Source of the DNA: Marinithermofilum abyssi
GTDB taxonomy: Bacteria; Bacillota; Bacilli; Thermoactinomycetales; DSM-45169
Length of the DNA stretch: 64,000 nt
Direction: 5' to 3'
Assembly (NCBI RefSeq): GCF_014641195.1
Contig: NZ_BMHQ01000001.1
Coordinates: 87,199-151,198 of the forward strand
The notes beneath the pieces are model-generated. The model saw only the letters and a list, made by a program, of their open reading frames with translations, searched no databases and was not told the origin of the DNA. Shown piece by piece: positions 25,365-33,117 of this stretch. Position 1 is the first letter of the stretch. Each line of letters starts with the position of its first letter. The translations under genes and the position numbers were made by a program.

Positions 25365-26909
25365 ATGCAAGACTGGCAAGTCATCATCGGTTTGGATATC
25401 GGAACGACCAGCACCAAAGCCGTCGTATTCGGGCCGCGGGGGCGGATCCGCGGTAAGCATGCTGTGGGATATGACTTGATTCACCCGCAACCTTCCTGGG
25501 CGGAACAAGACCCTGACGAGATCCTGGAAGCGGTCTGTAGCGCTATTCGCCATGCTTTGGACAAGTCAAACGCGGACGCTCAGGATGTGGCAGCGGTGGG
25601 GGTCAGTTCAGCCATGCATTCCCTTTTGGCCGTCGACCGTCAAGGGCAGCCACTGACCCGAAGCATAATCTGGGCGGACAACCGAAGCATCGAGCAATCG
25701 AAACGGATTAAAAACAAATTGTCCGGGGATGATGTCTACCGGCGAACAGGGACGCCTATCCACCCGATGTCTCCTCTGCCCAAACTCCTCTGGATGCGGG
25801 AAGAGGACCCGGAAGTATTCTCCAAATCCGCCAAGTTCATCTCCATCAAGGAGTACCTTTTCCACCGCCTTTTCAACCGGTATGTCATTGATTACTCCAT
25901 CGCCTCGGCGACGGGGTTGTTCAACCTGGAGGCACTAGACTGGGACTCCGAAGCCCTCTCCATTGCCGGCGTCCATCAGGAACAGCTGTCCGTCCCGGTC
26001 CCCACCACCTACACCCTGGAGGGGATGGATCCCCAGTGGGCGAAAAAAATGGGCCTGTCTCCGGAAACTCCGTGGGTAATCGGAGCTAGCGACGGCGTTT
26101 TGGCCAACTTGGGAGTCGGTGCCGTCGATCCTGGGGAAGTGGCTGTCACCATCGGTACTTCTGCCGCAGTCCGCACGGTGACCGATCGTCCCCGGACCGA
26201 CGAGAAGAGCCGGACGTTCTGTTACGCTCTGACGGACCGTCAATGGGTGGTCGGCGGACCGAGCAACAACGGTGGTATCCTGCTGCGTTGGCTGCGTGAC
26301 GAATTTGCCGCGCCGGAGATGGAAGTAGCCAAACGGTTGGGCAAAGACCCCTACGACCTTATGATCGAGTACGCGGAAAAGGTACCCCCCGGATCGGAAG
26401 GCCTCTTGTTCCTCCCTTTTCTGTCCGGTGAACGGGCGCCCTATTGGAACGCCAACGCCCGCGGTTCCTTCTTCGGTATCGGCTTGCACCACAAGCGGGA
26501 ACACTTTATCCGCGCCGTACTGGAAGGCGTGGTCATGAATGTCTTCTCCATCGGAGTCGCTCTCAGAGACCTCGCCGGGCCAGCCAAGGATTTCCGTGCC
26601 TCCGGCGGCTTTGCCCGGTCCCCGGTATGGCGGCAGATTTTGTGTGACGTCTTGGGCAAGGAAGTCCTTGTCCCGGAAAGTGAAGAGGCCTCCTCTTTTG
26701 GGGCAGCAGCACTTGCCATGCTGGCATTGGGGGAAATCGACACCCTGTCTGAGGTAAAGGATTGGATCCGGATCAAACACCGGCATCAACCGATTCCATC
26801 CAACTCGGAGATCTACTTGAACTTGTATTACATGTATGAACGACTCTACCAAAAACTCTCCAGCGAATTTGATATCATCGCCCAATTTCAGAGAGACGGG
26901 CGGTTCTAA
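25365..26909 (+). CDS. gntK: gluconokinase (FGGY family)
   Basis: Phosphorylates gluconate to 6-phosphogluconate with ATP. Full length at 514 residues (B. subtilis GntK is about 513). The FGGY phosphate loop LDIGTTSTKAVV is at 10-21, the catalytic base Asp243 is in GASDGVLANLG, and the C-terminal ATP region ASGGFARSPVW and SSFGAAALA are present. The ribosome site is CGGGGGAAA. It is followed after 24 bases by the gluconate permease gene. Confidence 0.95.
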   Translation: MQDWQVIIGLDIGTTSTKAVVFGPRGRIRGKHAVGYDLIHPQPSWAEQDPDEILEAVCSAIRHALDKSNADAQDVAAVGVSSAMHSLLAVDRQGQPLTRSIIWADNRSIEQSKRIKNKLSGDDVYRRTGTPIHPMSPLPKLLWMREEDPEVFSKSAKFISIKEYLFHRLFNRYVIDYSIASATGLFNLEALDWDSEALSIAGVHQEQLSVPVPTTYTLEGMDPQWAKKMGLSPETPWVIGASDGVLANLGVGAVDPGEVAVTIGTSAAVRTVTDRPRTDEKSRTFCYALTDRQWVVGGPSNNGGILLRWLRDEFAAPEMEVAKRLGKDPYDLMIEYAEKVPPGSEGLLFLPFLSGERAPYWNANARGSFFGIGLHHKREHFIRAVLEGVVMNVFSIGVALRDLAGPAKDFRASGGFARSPVWRQILCDVLGKEVLVPESEEASSFGAAALAMLALGEIDTLSEVKDWIRIKHRHQPIPSNSEIYLNLYYMYERLYQKLSSEFDIIAQFQRDGRF

Positions 26910-26933
26910 AAAAATACAAGGAGTGAAACAAAG

Positions 26934-28262
26934 ATGCCTATCGTCCTTACGTTGGCTGCAATCGTCGTATTGTTGTTATTGATCACTTGGTTAAGGGTAA
27001 ACCCCTTCGTCAGCCTGATTATTACAGCCGTAGGTCTGGGATTGGCAACAGGAATGCCCCTTGGTGACATATCCAAGTCCATTCAGACCGGGTTAGGTAA
27101 CACCCTCGGCTTTATCGGTATCGTGTTGGGCTTGGGAACAATGCTGGGCAAACTGATGGCCGAATCAGGCGGAGCAGAGAGAATCGCCCGGACCCTGATC
27201 GAGAGGTTCGGTGAAAAAAATGTGCACTGGGCCATGATGTTCGTCGCCTTTATCGTGGGGATTCCGGTCTTTTTCCAAGTTGGCTTCGTCCTGTTGATTC
27301 CCTTGGTGTTTACTATCGCTCAGCGTACCGGCATGTCCCTGATCATGATAGGGATCCCGCTGGTGGCGGGACTGTCCATCGTTCACGGTCTGGTCCCGCC
27401 CCACCCAGCAGCCATGGCCGCCGTTGGTATTTACAAGGCCGATGTCGGCCTGACGATCCTTCTGTCCATCATCGTCGGGCTGCCGGCGGCGATCATCGCC
27501 GGTCCGCTTTACGGGAAATGGATCAGCAAGCGAATCCCGGCCGATCCACCGAAGGACATCGCCAAACAGTTCTCCGCATCGGAGGAAAAGAAAGAGCTGC
27601 CCGGGTTTTTCACCTCCATGTTTACGATCCTGCTTCCGGTGCTGCTGATGCTCCTGTCCACCTTTGCCGGTCTGTTTCTGTCTGAGAACAGCACATCGGC
27701 ACAGGTGTTGAAATTTGTCGGGGACCCCGTAGTCGCCCTGCTCATCGCTACCGTCTACTCTTTCTTCAGTTTCGGCTATTTTCGGGGTATGGATCGGGAT
27801 ACGATCCTGAAATTCACCAACGAGTGCCTCGGACCGGTGGCCAGCATCCTGTTGGTTATCGGCGGCGGCGGCGCTTTCAGCCAAGTGATTAAGGATTCTG
27901 GCATCGGGGACTACATCTCCGGCCTGGCCTCCCACACCAACGTCTCCCCCATCCTGCTGGCATGGTTGGTGGCCGCCCTGATCCGAGTCGCCACGGGTTC
28001 GGCCACGGTGTCGATGCTGACCGCAGCAGGGATCGTCGCTCCCATCGCCGAGGCGGTGCCCGGAGTCAGTCGGGAATTGTTGGTCCTGGCCTCTGGAGCG
28101 GGTGCTTTGATCCTGTCCCATGTCAACGACTCCGGCTTCTGGATGATCAAAGAGTATTTCGGGATGTCGGTCAAACAGACGCTGTACACCTGGACCGCCA
28201 TGGAAACGATCCTGGCTGTCGTGGCGCTGCCCTTGATCATGGTACTGGACCTCTTTATTTAA
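26934..28262 (+). CDS. gntP: gluconate:H+ symporter
   Basis: Gluconate permease of the GntP family, 442 residues with about 12-14 membrane segments. Family marks are GIPVFFQVGFVLLIPL near 103-118, VPPHPAAMAA near 158-167, and GSATVSMLTAAGI followed by SHVNDSGFW toward the end. AAGGAG precedes the ATG. Together with gntK and the RpiR gene it forms a complete gluconate uptake unit; 6-phosphogluconate dehydrogenase is not in the window. It is a different subtype from the permease at the left edge. Confidence 0.95.
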   Translation: MPIVLTLAAIVVLLLLITWLRVNPFVSLIITAVGLGLATGMPLGDISKSIQTGLGNTLGFIGIVLGLGTMLGKLMAESGGAERIARTLIERFGEKNVHWAMMFVAFIVGIPVFFQVGFVLLIPLVFTIAQRTGMSLIMIGIPLVAGLSIVHGLVPPHPAAMAAVGIYKADVGLTILLSIIVGLPAAIIAGPLYGKWISKRIPADPPKDIAKQFSASEEKKELPGFFTSMFTILLPVLLMLLSTFAGLFLSENSTSAQVLKFVGDPVVALLIATVYSFFSFGYFRGMDRDTILKFTNECLGPVASILLVIGGGGAFSQVIKDSGIGDYISGLASHTNVSPILLAWLVAALIRVATGSATVSMLTAAGIVAPIAEAVPGVSRELLVLASGAGALILSHVNDSGFWMIKEYFGMSVKQTLYTWTAMETILAVVALPLIMVLDLFI

Positions 28263-28441
28263 TAAAAAACCGAGCAGCCCCTCTCCACGCAAAGTAGACC
28301 GAGAGGCTCCAGGGTCTCCGATACGCACGCATGAGGGGGCTTGCCAATGTGCAATGCCTCCTAACGCGTGTGCCCAAAACATAAATAAATGGCCTACTCC
28401 TCTCCGCAATCTTCCTTGCACACGTTCATTTTTCTTTTGAG

Positions 28442-28470
28442 CACCTCCTTAGCATGGGAGGTGTTTTTTT
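28442..28470 (+). terminator. terminator of the gluconate operon
   Basis: CACCTCC and GGAGGTG arms followed by TTTTTTT, 180 bases after the gntP stop. Confidence 0.85.
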
Positions 28471-28552
28471 GTATCCGTAACAAAGCCGTGACACTCCCTT
28501 CACCTTGGGAACCATTTAAAAAATCCTACGCTGAGCCTGGAAACCGTTGAAT

Positions 28553-28583
28553 GAAAAAAGCGCCACTTGTTTGTGACGCCAAA
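28553..28583 (-). terminator. terminator of the broken dehydrogenase gene
   Basis: On the minus strand GCGTCAC, six-base loop, GTGGCGC (one G-T pair) followed by TTTTTT, just after the dehydrogenase remnant stop at 28611. Confidence 0.7.
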
Positions 28584-28610
28584 TGAACGATCGATGCTGT
28601 ACCTTTACTA

Positions 28611-29025
28611 TTACTTAACTATGATACCAATCTTTCCGCGAAGGTGCCTAGACTCACTCGCTTTATGGGCTTTCTGAATATCATCTAAACGATATTGTTG
28701 TTCTACGCCAGGACAAACTTTTCTGTTTTCGAGTAAAGTTGAAATCCCTTTCATGTGTTTACCGTTGGGCTCAACCTCCACAGGATGAACATGGACAGAG
28801 TATCGTTTTGCTAAGACAGCATCCGGGGAGCCGGCAATAGTCATCAGCCTTCCACCAGGTTTTAATACAAAATAGCTTTTCGTTTTTGGTCAGGTCGTGC
28901 ATTCCAAAAACGGTGTCTCCAATTCTATATTGGGTTACACCCTTCCCCACCTCAGTGATCACTCCGGAGAAGTCCCAGCCTAATATCAGAGGGAAATCAA
29001 AATCGCGACGCCATCTGCTTTGAAA
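28611..29025 (-). pseudogene. broken zinc-type (MDR) alcohol dehydrogenase / quinone oxidoreductase
   Basis: Two overlapping minus frames encode separate parts of one MDR protein. The upstream frame reads [18 protein letters not shown] and [12 protein letters not shown], the N-terminal GroES-like domain, from an already truncated start. The second frame resumes near 28844 with [20 protein letters not shown] and ends with the normal C-terminus DDIQKAHKASESRHLRGKIGIIV. Most of the Rossmann domain is deleted and the frames do not join. This is a dead gene. Confidence 0.85.
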
Positions 29026-29049
29026 CTCCTAGAATGAAAGAAATGGATA

Positions 29050-29058
29050 TGGTATAGT
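29050..29058 (+). promoter_or_regulatory. extended -10 promoter of the unknown gene
   Basis: TGGTATAGT, a TG-N extended -10 element, 33 bases ahead of the ATG at 29092. No clear -35 is needed for this class. Confidence 0.45.
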
Positions 29059-29091
29059 GTGTGAAAATTTATCGCAAGGAAGGAGTTAAAT

Positions 29092-29580
29092 ATGGCATCA
29101 ACATTCGATAAAAAAACGTTGATCAATATTCTTCATGATTTTGGTGTACCTGACCCTGAGTATTGGGCTGATCAAGAGTTGAATGATAAGAATTGGGCTT
29201 TTTTGGCGGCTTTTCGCTTTCTCAGACCTCTTCAGGATGAATTGGATGCTTATCTTCACAGACCTGAAAACTGGATTGAGGCTCAACTTAAATACCGACA
29301 TTGCGAATACCGCCATATCCTTCAATCGATGCTTGATGCGGGTATTTCCCCAAAAGAAATTGGAGTCTTTGCGTATTGGATAGCGAGGATGGCTTATAAC
29401 TCTGCTCTCTCACGATTTTCCGATCCTGCGGGCGATGACTATGACCTGGAAAACGAAGGGGAAGGCTTACCAAAATGGGCGCTGAGTGAGATTTTTCACG
29501 ATGTAACCACTGGACGTTATATCCCAGATTTGCACACATTATTTCCATATCGTAATCCTGAAGGGAAGACAAAATCATAA
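29092..29580 (+). CDS. unknown protein, 162 residues
   Basis: Well-formed gene: AAGGAGTT ribosome site seven bases before ATG 29092 and a plausible promoter. The product is acidic, soluble and mostly helical by composition, with many Trp and Tyr (DPEYWADQEL, FAYWIARMAY) and DPAGDDYDLENEGEGLP in a probable loop. I do not recognise the family. It stands alone between two broken or mobile-looking loci, has lower GC than the core genes, and such single genes in accessory stretches are often immunity or stress proteins; that is a guess. Confidence 0.7.
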   Translation: MASTFDKKTLINILHDFGVPDPEYWADQELNDKNWAFLAAFRFLRPLQDELDAYLHRPENWIEAQLKYRHCEYRHILQSMLDAGISPKEIGVFAYWIARMAYNSALSRFSDPAGDDYDLENEGEGLPKWALSEIFHDVTTGRYIPDLHTLFPYRNPEGKTKS

Positions 29581-29747
29581 TCAGTTACTTCCGCTACATA
29601 AAGGTTTCAAACGGTTATTATGAAAGTCTTCAAGGGAAGCAAGCAGCCCAGTATGTAGGATTTTTATGGAATCTCCTTCGCCCCTATGACAACTTCGCTG
29701 GTATTCCCCCTATATAACCTCAAACTAGACTGCAAACGCATATCTGT

Positions 29748-29880
29748 GCTATCCTGTGGATAGAAATAGTAACGGCGGTAGGGAGGGCACCCTACCGCCG
29801 GGTAGCTGCCGCAGACAGGCGGCCACAGTACGGCGAAGTAACCCGCGTACCTTCACCCTAGGGGCGGGTTACTTCTTTTT
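29748..29880 (+). ncRNA. structured RNA, possible type I antitoxin
   Basis: An extended -10 element TGCTATCCT ends near 29756. Downstream are an 11-base perfect hairpin (29773-29783 with 29790-29800), a second small hairpin around CTGCCGCAGACAGGCGGC, and an 11-base terminator stem (29836-29846 with 29864-29874) followed by CTTTTTT. This makes an RNA of about 120 bases. Its terminator overlaps the 3' end of a short minus-strand reading frame ending VYVAYRALKKK, the convergent arrangement of type I toxin-antitoxin pairs. No family was recognised. Confidence 0.45.
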
Positions 29881-29937
29881 TAGTGCCCGATACGCAACAT
29901 AGACAGCCAATGCTTGTACAAAAACACCAGCCGCCCT
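29869..29937 (-). pseudogene. tail of a small hydrophobic peptide, possible toxin relic
   Basis: The minus frame reads AAGVFVQALAVYVAYRALKKK then stop, a hydrophobic helix with a lysine tail like type I toxins. There is no ATG, GTG or TTG in frame upstream; the frame is closed within the end of the MFS gene. It may be a toxin that lost its start when the MFS gene arrived, or chance. Confidence 0.3.
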
Positions 29938-29938
29938 G

Positions 29939-31432
29939 TCAATTTTTATCGTCTGGTTCGTCTATTTGCTCATCGATTTTATTTTTTTCTTCTTTCCACC
30001 ATAAGGCTTCTTCAGGCTCTTCTAGAACGTCCTGTATTTCATGTTTCTCTTCAACCGCTGGCGGTGATCCACGAAGTGGTTTGCCCGAGGTTTCTTTGAC
30101 AAAATACGTCACTACAAAAATGCCGATAAGGGAAGCAAAAATAAGATAATAAGCTGGTACCAACCGGGAATTCGTTAACTTGATCAACCAAGCCACAACC
30201 AACGGTGTCGTCCCGCCAAACAATGAAGCCGATATATTATACGTAATGGCCAGAGCCCCATATCTCACTTCAGTAAAGAACAAAGAAGGCAATAACGACG
30301 GCATTGTTCCTTGAAAGGAAGCCAAAAAGACGGCCAATATCATCAACCCTAAAAATACCAGCCAAGTATTCCCGGTTCCGATCATTAAAAACGATGGAAT
30401 CGATAAAAATATTAATCCGATTAAACCGCCTTGAACAATTCGTTTATTGCCAATACGGTCACTAAAATAACCCATCGCCAAGACAATCGGCAGCATAATA
30501 AACATAACGATGATGATTAATAGCAGCCCTTTCGTTTCCCCATAACCAAGTACGGCGCTTAAATGCGAAGGCATATAAGACAAAATCATGTAATCAACAA
30601 CGTTATAAAAGAAAACCAAAATCATACCAATAAGCAAAGGTTTCCAATGATTGACGAGAATGTCCTTCATAGACACCTGTTTATTTTCATTCGTTTTCGC
30701 TTTTTCCATGGCTTCAAAAGCGGGTGTTTCTTCTAAACGACTGCGCAAGTAAAAGCCGATGATACCAAGAGGCGCGGAGATCAAAAATGGAATTCGCCAG
30801 CCCCAATCCACCATTTTTTCCGATCCTAAAATATACGTGATCAAGGTGACGATACCGGATCCCGCAATAAATCCTACCAGGGTGCCCACTTCTAACCCGC
30901 TTGCCATAACACCCCGCTTCTTGTCCGGCGTCGATTCGGCTATAAAAGTCATTGCGCCTGCATACTCTCCGCCTGTTGAAAAACCCTGAACCAATCTAGC
31001 GATAAGCAATAATATGGTAGCCGTCGAACCGATCGCTGCATAACTCGGAATCAATCCGATGCTTAAGGTAGCAATCGCCATCAATATTAAAGTCATCGCC
31101 AAGACTCTTTTGCGTCCCAATCGATCGCCTAACATCCCAAAAAACAAACCGCCGATTGGACGGACAATAAAGGCGGCAGCAAATGTGGCAAACGTATAAA
31201 TTAATTGCACGGGCCCGGACATTTCAGGGAAAAATACTTTGCCAATCGTTACAGCCAAATAAGAATAAATGCCGAAGTCAAACCATTCCATGGCATTACC
31301 AAGCGCTGTTGCGACAACAGCCTTTTTTGCGACTTCAGTATCAATAACGGTAACATCATCTTTATGCAATCTTTGTTTTGACCTTCTTTTTATCGAAAAT
31401 CTCCTTTTTTTGTTATCTCCCTTTTCAGCCAA
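29939..31432 (-). CDS. MFS metabolite:H+ symporter, ProP family
   Basis: Twelve-helix major facilitator of the ProP/YhjE type, 497 residues. It opens with a basic cytoplasmic leader (KKRRFSIKRRSKQR) and the family signature ALGNAMEWFDFGIYSYLA at about 42-59; GDRLGRKRVL is the loop 2-3 motif and ARLVQGFSTGGEYAGA follows in helix 5. A charged tail rich in Glu and Lys ends the protein. The start is a TTG at 31432 with AAGGAGG 12-13 bases ahead. Related proteins move proline, betaine or carboxylic acids with protons; the substrate here is unknown. GC is lower than in the sugar operons. Confidence 0.88.
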   Translation of the reverse strand: MAEKGDNKKRRFSIKRRSKQRLHKDDVTVIDTEVAKKAVVATALGNAMEWFDFGIYSYLAVTIGKVFFPEMSGPVQLIYTFATFAAAFIVRPIGGLFFGMLGDRLGRKRVLAMTLILMAIATLSIGLIPSYAAIGSTATILLLIARLVQGFSTGGEYAGAMTFIAESTPDKKRGVMASGLEVGTLVGFIAGSGIVTLITYILGSEKMVDWGWRIPFLISAPLGIIGFYLRSRLEETPAFEAMEKAKTNENKQVSMKDILVNHWKPLLIGMILVFFYNVVDYMILSYMPSHLSAVLGYGETKGLLLIIIVMFIMLPIVLAMGYFSDRIGNKRIVQGGLIGLIFLSIPSFLMIGTGNTWLVFLGLMILAVFLASFQGTMPSLLPSLFFTEVRYGALAITYNISASLFGGTTPLVVAWLIKLTNSRLVPAYYLIFASLIGIFVVTYFVKETSGKPLRGSPPAVEEKHEIQDVLEEPEEALWWKEEKNKIDEQIDEPDDKN

Positions 31433-31647
31433 TGGTAGTTTGCTCCTCCTTGTCGAGCCGTGGACAGGTTCTTTTTTTTAACGCAATCTTGGGTATTAGT
31501 ATGAACAAGGGGCTTCTGTTCAATTCAAAAGAAAAAACCGGCATCAAATAACGTTAAGGCAGCAATTTATAAAAAGGTGCGCCATACCATCTGGTTCTTA
31601 CTCCTTAATAAGTAAAATGTTTACAACAAGGAACGCAAAATCCAAAA

Positions 31648-31836
31648 ATGTATGCATGTGATCTCATAGTAAACGATATAGTGAACGCAAGAAATGACTA
31701 TGGAAAGACGCATGAAAGAAACAAGCCAAGTGATGAAGACCTCCGATATGAACAGGAACTTAACAGAATGCTTGGAGAGTTTTCAAGTATATACAGTTCA
31801 CTAAGTGTTAAGAAGCTATTAGGAGTATCACGCTAG
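31648..31836 (+). CDS. small hypothetical protein, doubtful
   Basis: Open frame of 62 codons with AAGGAA before the ATG. The product is charged and probably helical (SDEDLRYEQELNRMLGEFSS). No homologue is recognised, and it sits in a gap between the MFS gene and tRNA-Thr. It may be real or chance. Confidence 0.3.
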   Translation: MYACDLIVNDIVNARNDYGKTHERNKPSDEDLRYEQELNRMLGEFSSIYSSLSVKKLLGVSR

Positions 31837-31888
31837 ACGCTCACGAACAGTCCTAACGACCGGTTATTGAGGTCAACATCGAATACAA

Positions 31889-31918
31889 ATAAAAGAAGAA
31901 CAGGTTCAATCCTGTTCT
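31889..31918. terminator. bidirectional terminator before tRNA-Thr
   Basis: AAGAAGAACAGG, six-base loop, CCTGTTCTTCTT. A- and T-rich flanks on both sides suit termination from either strand, mainly of the tRNA/tmRNA transcript on the minus strand. Confidence 0.6.
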
Positions 31919-31929
31919 TCTTTATCAAA

Positions 31930-32005
31930 TGGTGCTGATGGAGGGATTCGAACCCCCGACCCCTTCATTACGAGTGAAGTGCTCTGCCAACTGAGCTACA
32001 TCAGC
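31930..32005 (-). tRNA. tRNA-Thr (CGT)
   Basis: Full cloverleaf on the minus strand with acceptor GCTGATG/CATCAGC, anticodon stem CTTCA/TGAAG around CTCGTAA (anticodon CGT), GGTTCGAATCC T-arm, and an encoded CCA. It follows the tmRNA gene by 20 bases. Confidence 0.95.
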
Positions 32006-32025
32006 ACGATATTAGGTTGTGGTTT

Positions 32026-32393
32026 TGGTGGAGGCGAGCGGAGTCGAACCGCTGTCCGAAGACATCGCCACGCCGGCTTCTCCGAGCGCAGTCACTGTAT
32101 TAGAGTTTCGCTCGGCGGACTGCCCAGTGACAGGCGCTCCGTCGAACTAGCTGTCTTGATTTCGCCTGACCGTCGACAGCGACTCGGTCAGACTAGCCCG
32201 CTAAGGTTATGAGACCCGTTTACGCCACACGGGCGATGACGCAAACGGATCCTGGCTGGTTAAATTAAGCAGCCAGAGCGTAGTTTTCTTGTTTGCCAGT
32301 TACATTTGGCCATCCGCGTTTTTTACGAAGGACGCAGCCCCTCGGCTCGCTACCGACGCTCGATCTGTCCCCGTCGAATCCCAGAACGCCCCC
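32026..32393 (-). ncRNA. ssrA: tmRNA
   Basis: Transfer-messenger RNA, 368 bases, that rescues stalled ribosomes with SmpB. The tRNA-like ends pair as GGGGGCG with CGCCTCC, the T-arm GGTTCGACTCC and an encoded CCA are present, and the 5' part begins GGGGGCGTTCTGGGATTCGAC as in Bacillus. The tag frame at 32265-32297 reads GKQENYALAA followed by TAA, giving tag AGKQENYALAA with the usual ALAA protease signal. smpB and rnr lie directly upstream. Confidence 0.97.
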
Positions 32394-32429
32394 GGGTTTC
32401 GATGAGGTCTCAAGCGCCATCGATTACTT

Positions 32430-32458
32430 ATTATATCATCAGCTTTTCCTGCTGTAAA
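32430..32458 (-). promoter_or_regulatory. sigma-A promoter of ssrA
   Basis: Minus strand TTTACA (32453-32458), 17 bases, TATAAT (32430-32435), about 30 bases ahead of the mature tmRNA end. Confidence 0.75.
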
Positions 32459-32496
32459 GAGGAGAATCGCAAATTTTGCTAGTAAAATGTCGAATC

Positions 32497-32964
32497 CTAT
32501 TGCCGCATCCGTTCCTTCATCTGACGGCGGATCTCCCGATCGGCATCCCGCTTGGCGATCGTTTGCCGTTTATCGTGAAGCTTCTTCCCCTTGGCCAGGG
32601 CCAGCTGCACTTTGGCAAAGCCGTTTTTGAGGTGCACATCCAGGGGTACCAGGGTAAACCCTTTTTGCTGGGTCAGACCGATCAGCTTATTAATCTCTTC
32701 TTTGTGCAACAACAGTTTCCGGGTCCGAGTCGGATCATGGTTAAACCGGTTGCCCTGCTCAAAGGGACTGATGTGCATGTTCAAGAGGAAAACTTCCCCG
32801 TTGTCGATGCGGGCGTAACTGTCCTTCAGATTAACCCGTCCCTGCCGGATCGACTTGATCTCCGTTCCGGTAAGCACGATGCCGGCTTCATAGGTGTCTT
32901 CGACATGGTACTCATGGAGGGCTTTTTTGTTGCGTGCGATCACTTTAACCCCGTTTTTCGGCAT
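32497..32964 (-). CDS. smpB: SsrA-binding protein
   Basis: Partner of tmRNA in trans-translation, 155 residues (family usual about 155). ATG 32964 gives [20 protein letters not shown]; an upstream start at 33012 adds a non-conserved leader. Key parts are [17 protein letters not shown], the tmRNA-binding barrel, and the basic C-terminal tail [18 protein letters not shown] that becomes helical in the mRNA channel. It sits between rnr and ssrA with a promoter of its own upstream. Confidence 0.96.
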   Translation of the reverse strand: MPKNGVKVIARNKKALHEYHVEDTYEAGIVLTGTEIKSIRQGRVNLKDSYARIDNGEVFLLNMHISPFEQGNRFNHDPTRTRKLLLHKEEINKLIGLTQQKGFTLVPLDVHLKNGFAKVQLALAKGKKLHDKRQTIAKRDADREIRRQMKERMRQ

Positions 32965-32997
32965 CTTGACCCATCTCCCGCAGGTAAAAAATCGTAT

Positions 32998-33032
32998 TTT
33001 ATAGTATATCAAGGGAGGCGGTCAAGCGTCAA
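32998..33032 (-). promoter_or_regulatory. sigma-A promoter of smpB
   Basis: Two overlapping choices on the minus strand: TTGACG (33027-33032), 18 bases, TATACT (33003-33008), or TTGACC (33020-33025), 16 bases, TATAAA (32998-33003). Both point at smpB. Confidence 0.6.
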
Positions 33033-33069
33033 GGAGGTGTGGATTCCCGTGACAAAGCCACTGATTCAG

Positions 33070-33112
33070 GTCGGGTGTGGCATCGTTTTTCAGGGAAAAC
33101 GGCCACACCTCC
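33070..33112. repeat. stem-loop between rnr and smpB
   Basis: GGTGTGGC and GCCACACC enclose a second pairing CGTTTT/AAAACG. On the minus strand it follows the rnr stop without a T-tract, so it may protect the rnr mRNA end. Confidence 0.5.
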
Positions 33113-33117
33113 CTTTC

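Noticed and set aside
27165-28421. Minus-strand frame of 418 codons over gntP
   Set aside because: Antisense to the gluconate permease, His/Gln-rich as expected from reversed membrane codons.
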